From: Bdellovibrio sp. KM01
Lineage (GTDB): Bacteria > Bdellovibrionota > Bdellovibrionia > Bdellovibrionales > Bdellovibrionaceae
NCBI RefSeq assembly: GCF_013752535.1
Contig: NZ_CP058348.1
Location: forward strand, 2,976,001-3,040,000
Direction of reading: 5' to 3'
Length of the DNA: 64,000 nucleotides
Shown here: in pieces, positions 33,928-43,612 of the stretch
Layout: the number at the start of each line of letters is the position of its first letter
How positions within the stretch are numbered: the stretch's first letter is position 1
The notes under the pieces: model-generated
Told to the model about the DNA's origin: nothing
The model's input: the letters and a program-made list of their open reading frames with translations, nothing else
Database searches by the model: none
Translations under genes and position numbers: made by a program

Positions 33928-35898
33928 ATGCTAAAGATCGGTATTTTGTTGACCTTACTATCAACACTGGTGGGACACCTAGCTCTTGCTGGCTCCTCTG
34001 ATATTCAATATCAGAGTGCTTTCCTATCTCCTGCGATGGCCCTCTCCAGCCCCTATAAAAAGATCGATTTAACTAAGCTCATCAACAAGGCCTCCTCACT
34101 GCCCGCTGATCCCGAACTGCGCATTCAAACAGTTTTGGTCGCACAGGCACGCTTTCAAGTTCCACGCAGCATTGCTGAGCTTAAAGCAAGCGCACTTAAT
34201 AACATCCGCACACTGCCAAATATTTCTAGCTCCCTGAAGCTTTGGGCCTGTATAGAAAATACCTGCCAAGGCGAAATGGATATGGCCTTGGCCTCGGTAC
34301 AGTTTGTTATGAGTTACGCCATGCTGGATCTACAACAATCACAAAACGCCACGTGGGCAACTGCAAAACTTCCCGCGGAGTTGTTGCAGGGAACTCAGCT
34401 GATCACAGTTCAAGAAGTCAGTGACTGGTCTCACCTATTTACGGATTCATTCAGTATTAATATTTTCCAGGCCGTTGATTCGGGTAGCACTGTGATCACC
34501 AATTTCCAGATTCACCTGGTAAAAGCCTCGGCATATCAAAAAGCCAAATACATTCCCTTTTTTAATTTGGAAAAAAATCTGAACTCCCATATTCAAAAAC
34601 AGCTGCAGGAAATTCAGCAGGCGTTGAGCACGGGTAAGCGCTCCCCCTCTTCAGCAAACAACGAACCAAATCTTTATCAACAAAGCAGCTATAAACTGAT
34701 CGATCCCGAGGGCGACAGAGCCTTGATCGAACGTGCGAACAGCGTTCCGAAACACATTCTTGAAAGCCTGATCAACAAAGAAGGCCCGCAAGATAAAAAC
34801 TGGCTTCCAGATCCGCGCGAGTGGGAAGATCCCTTGGCTGATCTCATACCTCAGCCAGAACCCACGCAAGGCATCTCCATTCAGGGCCGAGAAAATCCGC
34901 TTTACCTCGAGAGTTTCAAAAAAACTCTGACACAGGTTATTCAAGAAGAATCCCGCAGAGGTCTTCCACCCCTGTTCGGAATCGCTCACGAATGGAGTGC
35001 CGCTTACAAAAACAAACACGTGATGTCTCAGGGATCGAAATTGCTGGTCGCCCTGGCTTTAGGTTTCACGGATCGTTTCATGATCACTGGCAAAGAAGAA
35101 AACCTTCGCCAATGGATCTTAACGGAAAACTATGAATCCATCACTTTGCCGGAATTGTTTCGCGCCAGTTATCGCATCAATCACGGTGATGTCTATCTGA
35201 CGTTACTGACTATTGAAAATGTTCTGGCGAACAATTGGCGCTTTGTGGGTCGCGAATCCCTTCCCATTACAAAACGTCTCAGACCTATTTCAAGCGGCCA
35301 CAACTACAAGGGCGATCGCTATGGTACCTGGTACCATTTCTTTGGAATGATTTTGTATGGCTATGTTCACGGTGGCACACAAGCCAAAGCCATCGGCAAG
35401 ATTGAAGCCCTGGGCAGCAATATGCTCTCTCCGAACTTGAATCAAACTCAAAAACAGTGGTTCAATATTTTGGGTGGTTACGTGGGAGCTCACTTAAAGA
35501 ACGTCATCCGCGAAAAAAGCTACAAAACTTTCGTGGGCAGTAAAACGTTTTTGCAGGAAAGCTATTATCTGAATCGCCGCGAAGATTTCCGTGATCGTCT
35601 GCCGCAAGAACTTTCAGCCGATATTCAAGCGGGTCTATTCAGACCCCGTGATAACAGCGGTCTATTAACTTCAATTCAGATTGTAAATCACTCCCCGCGT
35701 TCGTGTCAGGTCGATTTGATTTTTGATAAGGGCAAGGGCTTTGACAGCCGTTACAAAGCTGTTCAAATGGAAGTCGACTTTTCAAGTCTGCGTCCCACAT
35801 TTATCAGAGCTTCAGCGCCGTTCGCGCGCGCGGTTCGTGGCTTCATCCACAATTGCGAGAACACCGCAAAAGAGTGGATTTTCGAAGCGTCTCTTTAA
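33928..35898 (+). CDS. Large secreted hypothetical protein
   Basis: 656 residues with a signal peptide (about 1-21, HLALA-GS). Residues 25-230 look mixed alpha/beta; residues 230-330 are Gln/Pro/Asp-rich linker; residues 340-580 are helical with many aromatic residues (YKGDRYGTWYHFFGMILYGY); the last 70 residues are beta-rich with one probable disulfide (RSCQ and HNCE). No HEXXH or other catalytic motif recognised. The ATG is directly preceded by GAGGGG, closer than usual. Single gene followed by a terminator. Confidence 0.65.
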   Translation: MLKIGILLTLLSTLVGHLALAGSSDIQYQSAFLSPAMALSSPYKKIDLTKLINKASSLPADPELRIQTVLVAQARFQVPRSIAELKASALNNIRTLPNISSSLKLWACIENTCQGEMDMALASVQFVMSYAMLDLQQSQNATWATAKLPAELLQGTQLITVQEVSDWSHLFTDSFSINIFQAVDSGSTVITNFQIHLVKASAYQKAKYIPFFNLEKNLNSHIQKQLQEIQQALSTGKRSPSSANNEPNLYQQSSYKLIDPEGDRALIERANSVPKHILESLINKEGPQDKNWLPDPREWEDPLADLIPQPEPTQGISIQGRENPLYLESFKKTLTQVIQEESRRGLPPLFGIAHEWSAAYKNKHVMSQGSKLLVALALGFTDRFMITGKEENLRQWILTENYESITLPELFRASYRINHGDVYLTLLTIENVLANNWRFVGRESLPITKRLRPISSGHNYKGDRYGTWYHFFGMILYGYVHGGTQAKAIGKIEALGSNMLSPNLNQTQKQWFNILGGYVGAHLKNVIREKSYKTFVGSKTFLQESYYLNRREDFRDRLPQELSADIQAGLFRPRDNSGLLTSIQIVNHSPRSCQVDLIFDKGKGFDSRYKAVQMEVDFSSLRPTFIRASAPFARAVRGFIHNCENTAKEWIFEASL

Positions 35899-35919
35899 AA
35901 CAGACACTCCAGAAAATAA

Positions 35920-35945
35920 AAAACCCCGAGAATTCCCGGGGTTTT
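35920..35945. terminator. Bidirectional intrinsic terminator
   Basis: A-run and CCCCG (35924-35928), loop, then CGGGG (35937-35941) and a T-run. It serves both the secreted protein gene and the minus-strand Tex unit that ends 20 nt away. Confidence 0.88.
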
Positions 35946-35965
35946 CGTTTCAGAACTTGATCCGA

Positions 35966-36061
35966 TTACTTACGGATTTTTGCTCTGTACATACGCTTTT
36001 TAGTCAAAATGCGTTTTTTTCTGTGACGGATACCTTTTTTAGATTTGCCTTTTGCTGCCAT
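35966..36061 (-). CDS. 31-residue very basic protein, ribosomal-protein-like
   Basis: An ORF of 31 residues with 17 Lys/Arg (MAAKGKSKKGIRHRKKR then ILTKKRMYRAKIRK). The ATG at 36061 has AAGGGG 6 nt upstream, and the gene begins 14 nt after the tex stop, before the operon terminator. Composition and the K-x-x-RH-x-K pattern recall small ribosomal proteins of the bTHX/bS22/AURKAIP1-COX24 kind, but I cannot assign it to one. It is short enough to be missed by standard gene callers. Confidence 0.7.
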   Translation of the reverse strand: MAAKGKSKKGIRHRKKRILTKKRMYRAKIRK

Positions 36062-36075
36062 GTTAATCCCCTTTG

Positions 36076-38430
36076 TTATTTTTTATTCGGAGTGTTCATC
36101 AATGCCGCAAACGGATTGTTGAACGGATTGCCCGGTTTTGCCGGAGTGCTGTTCATTGGACGAGAAGCACCCTGACCTACTTGCGATTTACCAGAACCTT
36201 TCGTCGCCGAAGCGCCACGTTGTTGTGGAGGTCTTTCACCACGAGGAGCGGAAGAAGCTTCAACAGCATCGTCCATTTTCATCGTCAATGAAATCTGGTT
36301 TTTCACAGTATCGACTTTCAGAACTTTCACAGACACATGGTCACCCGGATTTACCACTTTACGAGGATCATCCACGAACTTGTGTGACAAAGCCGAAATA
36401 TGAACCAAACCGTCTTGGTGAACACCGATATCCACGAATGCACCGAAATTCGTTACGTTCGTTACGATACCTGGGCAGATCATACCTTCTTTAAGGTCTT
36501 TCACTTCCATGATGTCATCGCGGTATTGGAAAACTTTGAACGGATCACGAGGGTCACGTCCTGGTTTTTCCAGCTCTTTTACGATGTCGTCGAAAGTGAA
36601 CTCACCCACAAGCTGAGCCCATTTAGTTCTTTGCGCCAAAAGTTTTTTAGCGCCTTCACCGATAACTTCAGTCAAGGAAACGCCCATGTCTTTCGCCATA
36701 TCAGTCACAGCTTGGTAACGCTCTGGATGGATCCCTGTAGAATCCAAAACCTGTTTACCACCTGGAATACGCAAGAAACCAGCCGCTTGCTCGTAAACTT
36801 TTGCTGAGAACTTAGGAACTTTCAATAGCTCAGTACGATCCGAGAACAAAGTTTTCTTACGAGCTTCAACGATACCCTTCGCAAGTGCCGGACCGATCCC
36901 CGCCACGTGAGAAAGTAACGCTGCAGAGGCTGTATTAACGTCAACACCCACGTTATTCACGCAAGACTCAACCACAGCTTCCAATGATTTTTTCAATTGA
37001 GATTGATTTACGTCATGTTGGTACTGACCAACACCGATAGATTTTGGATCGACCTTCACAAGCTCCGCCAAAGGATCTTGCAAACGACGTGCGATAGAGA
37101 TCGCACCTTTTACAGTTAAATCCAGATCCGGGAACTCTTCACGAGCGATGTCAGAAGCCGAGTACACAGAGGCACCAGATTCAGAAACCATGACCACTGG
37201 AATGTTCTTACCAAGATCTTTCAAAACTTTGCGCAAGAAAGACTCGGTCTCACGACCAGCAGTACCATTACCGACAGCAATCGCTTCGATTTGAACTTGC
37301 TTCATCACTTCGCCGAACAAAGTTTTAGCTTTGCGTTCAGCATCGTCGCCCAAAGTGTAAAGAACCGTGTGAGAGATGAAAGCGCCTGATTTATCAATCA
37401 AAGCCACTTTACAACCTGTACGCAAACCAGGGTCGACACCCAATACGCATTTTGAACCGTATGGAGAAGCCAACAAAAGTTTACGAACGTTTTCAGCAAA
37501 TACTGTGATTGCGTCTTGATCCGCTTTTTCTTTCAACAGACGGTGAACTTCGTTCACGACGGAAGGAAGAACGTAAACGTTCAATGCCAAACGAGCCGAC
37601 TGCTTCAAGTACTCACCGATCGCATTGTCAGGAGTCGATGTCGCGAAGTTCTCGTAAGATTTTAAGATCGCTTCGTCATCACCTTTAACGTCAAGAGTAA
37701 GCTCTTCTTCCTGCCAACCACGTCTCATCGCCAAGTAGCGGTGATTGTTTTTAGCATCCATCAAAGGTTTAACTGGCTCTTCAAACTCTTTGTACATTTC
37801 GTATTTAGAGTTCGCTTTATAGCCTTTGGCCGCTTTAGAAACGATGCGACCATTTTCGTTATAGTTTTTAGCAACCATCGCACGAAGTTCAGCATCATTG
37901 GCGATTTTATCGACGATGATGTCTTGAGCACCTTTAAGAGCTTCTTCGTAAGTCACGATTTTGGCAGTTGGGTTCAAGAAAGCTTTCGCTTTCATTTCCA
38001 TAGTCTCGGAGTCTTTAAGCTTCCCGTGACCCATGTCCCAAATCCAATTCGCCAAAGGTTCCAAGCCAGCTTCGCGAGCGATCGTAGCTTTGGTTTTCTT
38101 TTTCTTTTTGAATGGTTTGTAGATTTCTTCCAACTCGCCCAAGTCCCAAGAAAGCTCGATACGCTTTTGGACTTCGGCCGTGAGATTGTTCTGCTCCCCG
38201 ATCTCTTTGATCAAGAACGCTTTACGTTTCACGATTTCGTTGTAAGTTTCGTGACCTTCGATAACACCGCGAATTTGAACTTCGTCCAAATTGCCGGTTT
38301 TCTCTTTACGGTAACGCGCGATAAATGGGACTGTAGCCCCTTCCGCAGCAAGTTCAATCACAGCTTGTGCTGATTTTGCTGGGACAGTTGGGACAATACG
38401 AGCCAAATAACTCTGAAGAGCCTGATCCAT
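36076..38430 (-). CDS. tex: Tex, S1-domain transcription accessory protein
   Basis: 784 residues, full length for Tex. Order: N-terminal HTH-like helical region, YqgF/RNase H-like domain (CVLGVDPGLRTGCKVALID), helix-hairpin-helix repeats (ALLSHVAGIGPALAKGIVEARK), and a C-terminal S1 RNA-binding domain (GIVTNVTNFGAFVDIGVHQDGLVH). It binds nucleic acid and influences transcription. The C-terminal tail is Gly/Pro/Ser-rich with Asn-Pro repeats. First gene of a unit with the 31-residue basic protein. Confidence 0.95.
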   Translation of the reverse strand: MDQALQSYLARIVPTVPAKSAQAVIELAAEGATVPFIARYRKEKTGNLDEVQIRGVIEGHETYNEIVKRKAFLIKEIGEQNNLTAEVQKRIELSWDLGELEEIYKPFKKKKKTKATIAREAGLEPLANWIWDMGHGKLKDSETMEMKAKAFLNPTAKIVTYEEALKGAQDIIVDKIANDAELRAMVAKNYNENGRIVSKAAKGYKANSKYEMYKEFEEPVKPLMDAKNNHRYLAMRRGWQEEELTLDVKGDDEAILKSYENFATSTPDNAIGEYLKQSARLALNVYVLPSVVNEVHRLLKEKADQDAITVFAENVRKLLLASPYGSKCVLGVDPGLRTGCKVALIDKSGAFISHTVLYTLGDDAERKAKTLFGEVMKQVQIEAIAVGNGTAGRETESFLRKVLKDLGKNIPVVMVSESGASVYSASDIAREEFPDLDLTVKGAISIARRLQDPLAELVKVDPKSIGVGQYQHDVNQSQLKKSLEAVVESCVNNVGVDVNTASAALLSHVAGIGPALAKGIVEARKKTLFSDRTELLKVPKFSAKVYEQAAGFLRIPGGKQVLDSTGIHPERYQAVTDMAKDMGVSLTEVIGEGAKKLLAQRTKWAQLVGEFTFDDIVKELEKPGRDPRDPFKVFQYRDDIMEVKDLKEGMICPGIVTNVTNFGAFVDIGVHQDGLVHISALSHKFVDDPRKVVNPGDHVSVKVLKVDTVKNQISLTMKMDDAVEASSAPRGERPPQQRGASATKGSGKSQVGQGASRPMNSTPAKPGNPFNNPFAALMNTPNKK

Positions 38431-38474
38431 AGAACCTCTAGATTTATTGGAATGAGTTTGAGCTTAAATCTATA

Positions 38475-38693
38475 TTATTTATGACGGAATTGGATCAGAC
38501 CGTGGCTAGGATCGTATGGAGATACGCCTACGCTCACGCGGTCACCAACAACCACACGAATATTAAAGCGTCTCATCTTTCCGCAAAGCTTTGCGTTGAT
38601 GATAACTTTATTTTCAAGTTCGATCTTGTAAAGACCACCCGCAAGGGCGTCGATCACTTTTCCGTCAATTTGTACTAAATCGTCTTTTGCCAT
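38475..38693 (-). CDS. infA: Translation initiation factor IF-1
   Basis: 72 residues, the usual length. S1-type OB fold with the IF-1 signature (IDGKVIDALAGGLYKIELEN, then LCGKMRRFNIRVVVGDRVSV). It binds the ribosomal A site during initiation. It lies 44 nt upstream of tex on the same strand and is preceded by an extended -10 promoter. Confidence 0.97.
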   Translation of the reverse strand: MAKDDLVQIDGKVIDALAGGLYKIELENKVIINAKLCGKMRRFNIRVVVGDRVSVGVSPYDPSHGLIQFRHK

Positions 38694-38745
38694 GTAGGTA
38701 AATTTCTAGGTCAGAATGCGGGGCCTTGCAATAGATTTCTGCCCA

Positions 38746-38754
38746 ATTATATCA
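38746..38754 (-). promoter_or_regulatory. Extended -10 promoter of infA
   Basis: On the minus strand TGATATAAT, that is TG-n-TATAAT, a perfect extended -10 element. The predicted start of transcription is about 45 nt before the infA ATG. No good -35, as is common with extended -10 promoters. Confidence 0.6.
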
Positions 38755-38767
38755 ATATGCAACACGC

Positions 38768-38792
38768 AAAAGGCCCCATTTAGGGGCCTTTT
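38768..38792 (-). terminator. Intrinsic terminator of the Lys/Ala/Pro-rich protein gene
   Basis: Stem AAAAGGCCCC/GGGGCCTTTT with a 5-nt loop, starting 11 nt past that gene's stop codon. It separates it from infA on the same strand. Confidence 0.88.
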
Positions 38793-38802
38793 TAGGGTTT
38801 CG

Positions 38803-39375
38803 TTAAGATAACTTTCTGTTGCTGATTAGCATTCGCTTTCCATCTTCAAAAAGAACCTCAAGACGGTCATATTCATTGGACATGATATAACCCCATCCGA
38901 AAATCTTGTGCTCAATAGGAGTTTTAGCCTCGTATTGGTTGCCGATATTGTAGGACTGAGCTTTTGTGCCTTTGTACTTCTCGTGAAGTTCGTGCCACTT
39001 GACCTGATCTTCGCTCATACCGGTTTTGTCGATTTTGATTTTCTTTTCTTTCTTTGGAGCCTCAACGACTTCCGCCTCCGGAGCTACAGCTGCCTTAACC
39101 GGCTTTTTCTCAGGTTTGGCAACCGGAGGAGCCTTTGCTGCTTTTGCCGGGGCTGGAGCCGGCGCCGGAGCAGCCTTGACTGCCTTTACCGGAGCGGCTT
39201 TAGCAGCTGCTGGCTTGGCAGCTTTCGCTGGTGCCGGTTTCGCTGCTGGTTTAGCCGCAGGCTTTGCGGCCTTCGGAGCTGGCTTTGCCGCTTTAGCGGC
39301 AGGCTTTGCTGCAGGCTTCACAGGCTTTTTTGCCTTTGCTGCAGGAGCTTCCTTTTTAACTGCCTTTTTGGCCAT
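38803..39375 (-). CDS. Histone H1-like Lys/Ala/Pro-rich protein with C-terminal SH3-like domain
   Basis: 190 residues. Residues 1-110 are a long run of KPAAK, AKPAA and AKAAP repeats with hardly any other residue types, like bacterial histone H1 homologues and the tails of nucleoid proteins. Residues 125-190 form a compact beta-rich domain (KIFGWGYIMSNEYDRLEVLF, then EDGKRMLISNR) that resembles a small SH3-type barrel. Probably a nucleoid-associated protein; the combination is unusual and I do not recognise a named family. Monocistronic, with its own terminator. Confidence 0.75.
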   Translation of the reverse strand: MAKKAVKKEAPAAKAKKPVKPAAKPAAKAAKPAPKAAKPAAKPAAKPAPAKAAKPAAAKAAPVKAVKAAPAPAPAPAKAAKAPPVAKPEKKPVKAAVAPEAEVVEAPKKEKKIKIDKTGMSEDQVKWHELHEKYKGTKAQSYNIGNQYEAKTPIEHKIFGWGYIMSNEYDRLEVLFEDGKRMLISNRKLS

Positions 39376-39426
39376 CTCAATTCCTCTCTAAATTTTAAAG
39401 GTGAGAAATGATCGAAACGTGTTTAT

Positions 39427-40548
39427 ATGAGACTTATACTATCACCCAGTGACTTGACATCAAAAATATATTGGGAAAATGTTAGCGCGAGGCATCACTA
39501 TATGATTACAGCAGACGTTATTAATACTCTTCAGTCTCCGGATGTAATTTACGTATCCGGCCCCAAAGACTCCATCGCTAAAAAAGTCCTTCCTCCTGAT
39601 CAGGCTGACTCCGAAAGTTTAATTTTCGCATCCAAGCCAGATTTCCTCGAGAAAGCTTTGAAGGCACAGTCTCCCATTATCGTAGCGCACAAGTCCCTGA
39701 CTTTGCCGACCGATACCAAGACGACTTTTTTTACGACTCCTAATATTCAACTGGCCATGGCGGCCATTCTTCCGTTGTTTGACGGAAAAATGAACCGCTT
39801 CAACCAGGAAACGAAAATCCATCCCAGCGCATGGATTCACCCCCAGGCTCACCTGGGTCAGAATGTTTCCGTAGGGCCCTTTGCGGTCATTGGTGAACAT
39901 GTCCGCATCGGTGACGGCGCCACGATCGGTGCCCATGTGGTGATCGAATCCTATGCCCAAATCGGTGCTCTTACGATCCTGCATCCCCAAGTTTTTATCG
40001 GAGCTTACAGCGAAATCGGGGCTCACTGCGAATTCCATCCGCACACCACGATCGGAGCTGATGGCTTTTCTTTTGCGATGGCTAAAGACGGCACCCACAA
40101 AAAAATCCCGCAAATCGGCAAAGTGGTCATCGAAGACCATGTTGAGCTGGGAGCCAACTGCGCCATAGACCGCGCCGCCTTAACGGAAACTCGTATCGGT
40201 CGCGGAACCAAAATGGATAACTTCTGCCACGTAGCTCACAATGTGATCATTGGTGAAAACAACGTGATGGCTGCCGGATTTAAAATCGCTGGTTCGTCTC
40301 GTATTGGCAGCAATTGCATGTTCGGTGGAGACGCCGCGGTTTCAGATCACATTACCATTTGTGACAAAGTGATTATCGCAGGTAAATCCGGAGTGACGAG
40401 CGACGTGCAACAAAGTGGTGCATATGGTGGATATCCTCTTGAACCTTTGCGCGAATCGTTGAAAACTCTGGCCAATCTGTCGCACATTACTCGCATCAGA
40501 AAAGAACTTGCCCGCGTAGTAAAACACCTGGGCCTTAAAGAGGAATAG
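39427..40548 (+). CDS. lpxD: UDP-3-O-acylglucosamine N-acyltransferase (LpxD)
   Basis: 373 residues. N-terminal uridine-binding domain (about 1-100), then left-handed beta-helix hexapeptide repeats ([20 protein letters not shown] onward), the signature [19 protein letters not shown], and His271 in the HNVIIGENN stretch that corresponds to the catalytic His of LpxD. It makes the second acylation of lipid A in the cytosol. In most bacteria lpxD sits with bamA, skp, fabZ and lpxA; here it is alone with a small membrane protein, in a non-standard place. There is no clear ribosome site. Confidence 0.93.
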   Translation: MRLILSPSDLTSKIYWENVSARHHYMITADVINTLQSPDVIYVSGPKDSIAKKVLPPDQADSESLIFASKPDFLEKALKAQSPIIVAHKSLTLPTDTKTTFFTTPNIQLAMAAILPLFDGKMNRFNQETKIHPSAWIHPQAHLGQNVSVGPFAVIGEHVRIGDGATIGAHVVIESYAQIGALTILHPQVFIGAYSEIGAHCEFHPHTTIGADGFSFAMAKDGTHKKIPQIGKVVIEDHVELGANCAIDRAALTETRIGRGTKMDNFCHVAHNVIIGENNVMAAGFKIAGSSRIGSNCMFGGDAAVSDHITICDKVIIAGKSGVTSDVQQSGAYGGYPLEPLRESLKTLANLSHITRIRKELARVVKHLGLKEE

Positions 40549-40550
40549 AA

Positions 40551-40916
40551 ATGACTTACGAATTTTATAAAATCTTGCACATGTTGGGCTTAATCACATT
40601 GTTCTTTGGCTTCGGTGGTCTGTTGGTGACTTCCTATGCTGGTATCGCCCTGAATGCAAAAGCCCGCATGATGAGTTTTGCAACTCACGGTATGGGACTT
40701 TTATTTTTGCTTATCGGTGGCTTCGGTATGCTGGCTAAAATGGGAATCATGAAACAGCTTCCAGGTTGGGCTTTGGCCAAACTGGGCATCTGGGTCATCA
40801 TGGGAGCAGCCATCTCCATCGTAAAACGTAAAGGCCACATCGGCTGGCCCATCGCCATCCTTCTATTCGGCCTGGGCACCACAGCCGCATTGCTAGCGAT
40901 CACAAAACCGTTCTAA
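40551..40916 (+). CDS. Small integral membrane protein
   Basis: 121 residues with four membrane helices (about 7-30, 42-62, 72-92, 98-116). It has several glycines in the helices and a Lys/Arg-rich connecting loop (SIVKRKGHIGW). No family recognised. It begins 2 nt after lpxD, so it is co-translated with it; a role near lipid A synthesis is possible but unproven. Confidence 0.75.
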   Translation: MTYEFYKILHMLGLITLFFGFGGLLVTSYAGIALNAKARMMSFATHGMGLLFLLIGGFGMLAKMGIMKQLPGWALAKLGIWVIMGAAISIVKRKGHIGWPIAILLFGLGTTAALLAITKPF

Positions 40917-40942
40917 TAAACTTTAATACGGGGAGGGAGTAT

Positions 40943-42718
40943 TTAGACTCCCCCATCCGTTTCCGTTCTTCCACTGACTTCGACTTCGAGTACACCGATA
41001 ATTGTATTTAACAAGCCAGCCTGTTCCAAGATTGAGGAAGATGCTTCCGCGACGGCATCAATGTTTTTCTGATTTGTTAAAGATGTCGTTTCAAATTCCC
41101 CCATGGCTTTTGAAATTTGAGTTAAGCCCTGCGCCTGTTCTTCGGTTGCCTGAGCAATTTCATTATTAAGCACAGAAACATTCTTTATCGATTCCACGAT
41201 ACCTTTAAGAATCTGGGAGGCTTCATCCGCACGTGCCTGACTGGAAACAACCAATTCGACATTCGCACCGAGTTGCGTGTTAATTTCCTTGGCCGCGTTC
41301 GCACTTTTTTGTGCCAGCGCGCGCACGGCATCTGCAACCACAGCGAACCCCCGCCCCTGCTCTCCGGCACGTGCCGCTTCCACGGAGGCATTTAAGGCCA
41401 ACAAATTTGTCTGAAAAGCAATATCATCAATAACTGAAATTGCCTCCACCATTTTCTGTGTACCACTCGCGATATCACGCATCGAATTCAATACCAACAT
41501 AATCTGTCGCTCACCAACACCAGCTGAATCATTGGCCTGGCTCGCGAGTTGAGAGGCTTGTTTTGAATTATCCGCACTCATCTTTAACATGCTGTTCATT
41601 TCCTCGAGCGACGCTGCCGTTTCTTCAACCGAAGCAGTTTGCACCGTTATTCCTTGATGAACTTCGGTGGTAACTTTATTTAGGTGACCACTTATGTCTG
41701 AAGCAACCGCGGCACTCTCTTTTAAATGGAAGACGGATTTTAAGATAGACTTGATACTGTGGTGAATGCTTACGCCAATGACAATTGATAGTATGATGGC
41801 CAAACAAAGCGCCAGACTAGAATACATTAAATCTTGGGTGCGCTCATGAACCAGGGCAGCAATACGCTTATCTATTAAAGAATCGAGCTCTTGATTCAAA
41901 ATGTTCCAAGTAAGAAAACTTTCATCGTATGCTTTTTTGGCGTCAGCAGTGAATTCTTCCCCGGCCACAGCATTCCCTTCAGCGATTTTCTGAAGATTGG
42001 CAATGACCTTAAGCGTGGAGGTCTTTAACCGCACGGCAACGTCTGGCAAATTCTTTTGCAGTGATTCCGATTCTCCATAGAAGTTTTTATCCTCATTCAA
42101 CACCGTTTGAATATCGTTCAATATACGATCGACATCCGATTCTTTTAAAATGGCGGCATAAAGGGCCGCTTTTATCCTGATTGATTCGCGATCGGCGGGC
42201 CCTTGAGACAGAGTTCTGAAATTCTCCAGGATCTGCTTCAATCGATCTTGCATCTGTGGGAGCGCCAATAAAGTTATATCCATCAAATAATAGCTATCAA
42301 GATCAGGATCAAGAATCAGATTGGACGTGTCTCCTAAGTGAGTCACCGAACTTTTAATTGACCTAATGGCTTCGGCCCAATTTTTTTTGTTCACCTGTTC
42401 TTCAAGGTAAGAAAAAGCCGCTGTCTCGCGTGTTCTTTGTGCTAATTGATATTGATCGAATTGAAGAAGCTTCTGAGATTCACTATAAACTGCCTGCAGC
42501 GCCTTCATTTCTGCAGAAAGATCAGAATAGTCTGCGATCGAAATCTTTTTCAACAACTCCTGATACTTTTGCTGAAGTCGAAGTCCAACTTTTTCCTTCT
42601 CGGCAAAATGAATATCTGCTGAATGAGAATTGAACATCAGGTAACTCAGCACAATGATCGGGATAGCGAAGATAACGATATTTAATAAAAGTTTAAACTG
42701 CAGTGGAATTTTTCTCAT
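40943..42718 (-). CDS. Methyl-accepting chemotaxis protein
   Basis: 591 residues. Membrane helix about 9-28, a periplasmic region of about 270 residues rich in helices, a second membrane helix at about 303-322 ([16 protein letters not shown]), then the signalling domain. The highly conserved hairpin tip is [20 protein letters not shown] followed by [18 protein letters not shown]. No HAMP domain of clear type was recognised. The periplasmic domain may be a helical bundle or related sensor; ligand unknown. GTTTAAGAGG precedes the start. Divergent from the Crp/Fnr gene. Confidence 0.92.
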   Translation of the reverse strand: MRKIPLQFKLLLNIVIFAIPIIVLSYLMFNSHSADIHFAEKEKVGLRLQQKYQELLKKISIADYSDLSAEMKALQAVYSESQKLLQFDQYQLAQRTRETAAFSYLEEQVNKKNWAEAIRSIKSSVTHLGDTSNLILDPDLDSYYLMDITLLALPQMQDRLKQILENFRTLSQGPADRESIRIKAALYAAILKESDVDRILNDIQTVLNEDKNFYGESESLQKNLPDVAVRLKTSTLKVIANLQKIAEGNAVAGEEFTADAKKAYDESFLTWNILNQELDSLIDKRIAALVHERTQDLMYSSLALCLAIILSIVIGVSIHHSIKSILKSVFHLKESAAVASDISGHLNKVTTEVHQGITVQTASVEETAASLEEMNSMLKMSADNSKQASQLASQANDSAGVGERQIMLVLNSMRDIASGTQKMVEAISVIDDIAFQTNLLALNASVEAARAGEQGRGFAVVADAVRALAQKSANAAKEINTQLGANVELVVSSQARADEASQILKGIVESIKNVSVLNNEIAQATEEQAQGLTQISKAMGEFETTSLTNQKNIDAVAEASSSILEQAGLLNTIIGVLEVEVSGRTETDGGV

Positions 42719-42801
42719 TCTTTGGGCCTCTTAAACGTACTACAAATGAACTTGTTAAAGTTCGGTTAAAATTACTGACTTTTTAAGGAAATCTTCTAAA
42801 A

Positions 42802-42815
42802 TTGATTAATATCAA
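42802..42815. promoter_or_regulatory. Perfect FNR-type box
   Basis: TTGAT-TAAT-ATCAA matches the FNR consensus TTGATNNNNATCAA in every defined base. It lies 84 nt upstream of the chemoreceptor start and 35 nt upstream of the regulator start, in a divergent promoter region. Confidence 0.8.
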
Positions 42816-42849
42816 TTTTGAGTTTGGACTTAGGTCGGGTGAGGAACAG

Positions 42850-43548
42850 TTGAAACCAAAGTCGTTCGCGAGACGTGTGATTATCGAATCCGATTTCTAC
42901 TCATTTAATCCTCTATACTCTTCATTTATTCAAAGCGGGGTGGCGAGTGACGAGTATGAGACCTTGTGTATTAAAAAAGGCGAGGTGCTTTACTTTGAAC
43001 GGTTTAATAGACACGGCTTCTATTTTATAATTGAGGGTCTCGCCAAAATGGAACTCTCTCACCCTGCCCCCCAAGTGATTCGTCTTTGCAGACGCGGCGA
43101 TATGGTAGGTTATGGAAGTTGGTTAGTTCCTAAAACAGAAAGCTACAGACTGATCGCTCTTCAGGATACAACGGTTCAGTTTTGGACGAAGGAGGCCAGC
43201 GACTCCCTCCAAAGAAAATCAACTCTGGTCAATAAACTTCTTATAGAACACCTCACTCAAGTCATACTTCTTAAAGACGAACGGATTGCATCTCTGCAAG
43301 GTGAGACGGTGGAAAACAGGGTGGCACACTTGCTGTTATGGTTGGCAAAAAATTTTGGCCGACAGACGGTACAAGGTCTATTGATAGACATCTCGTTAGA
43401 TCGAGAATGCATGGCCCAATTGGCGGGAACCATACCTGTAACTTTGGCGCGAGTTTTAACCTATTTCGAACAAGAAAAAATTATTCTCCGAGAAAAACGA
43501 AAGGTGCTCGTTCTCCATATCCAGGAGTTGGAAAAGAAAACTTTTTAA
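42850..43548 (+). CDS. Crp/Fnr-family transcriptional regulator
   Basis: 232 residues from the TTG at 42850, which has GAGG 5 nt upstream. An in-frame TTG at 42802 exists, but it lies inside the FNR-type box. Residues 30-120 form a cyclic-nucleotide-binding-like barrel (RGDMVGYGSW), followed by a long helix and a C-terminal winged HTH (LDRECMAQLAGTIPVTLARVL). It lacks the N-terminal CxxxCxxC of FNR, so it does not carry that iron-sulfur sensor. Its recognition helix has Val and Ala where FNR uses Glu209 and Ser212 to read TTGAT. A sensor other than oxygen is likely. Confidence 0.82.
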   Translation: MKPKSFARRVIIESDFYSFNPLYSSFIQSGVASDEYETLCIKKGEVLYFERFNRHGFYFIIEGLAKMELSHPAPQVIRLCRRGDMVGYGSWLVPKTESYRLIALQDTTVQFWTKEASDSLQRKSTLVNKLLIEHLTQVILLKDERIASLQGETVENRVAHLLLWLAKNFGRQTVQGLLIDISLDRECMAQLAGTIPVTLARVLTYFEQEKIILREKRKVLVLHIQELEKKTF

Positions 43549-43612
43549 ATCCACCGAAAATTTAGAACTTCGCTGAGCGCATCCTTCCTCATTTACAGGC
43601 CGTACCGACGAC

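Noticed and set aside
39026-39391. 121-residue Ala/Phe/Gly-rich open frame opposite the H1-like gene
   Set aside because: Low-complexity antisense product of the Lys/Ala/Pro repeat.
42802-42849. Upstream TTG start of the Crp/Fnr gene
   Set aside because: It falls on the first base of the FNR-type box and has a poorly spaced ribosome site; the TTG at 42850 is better.
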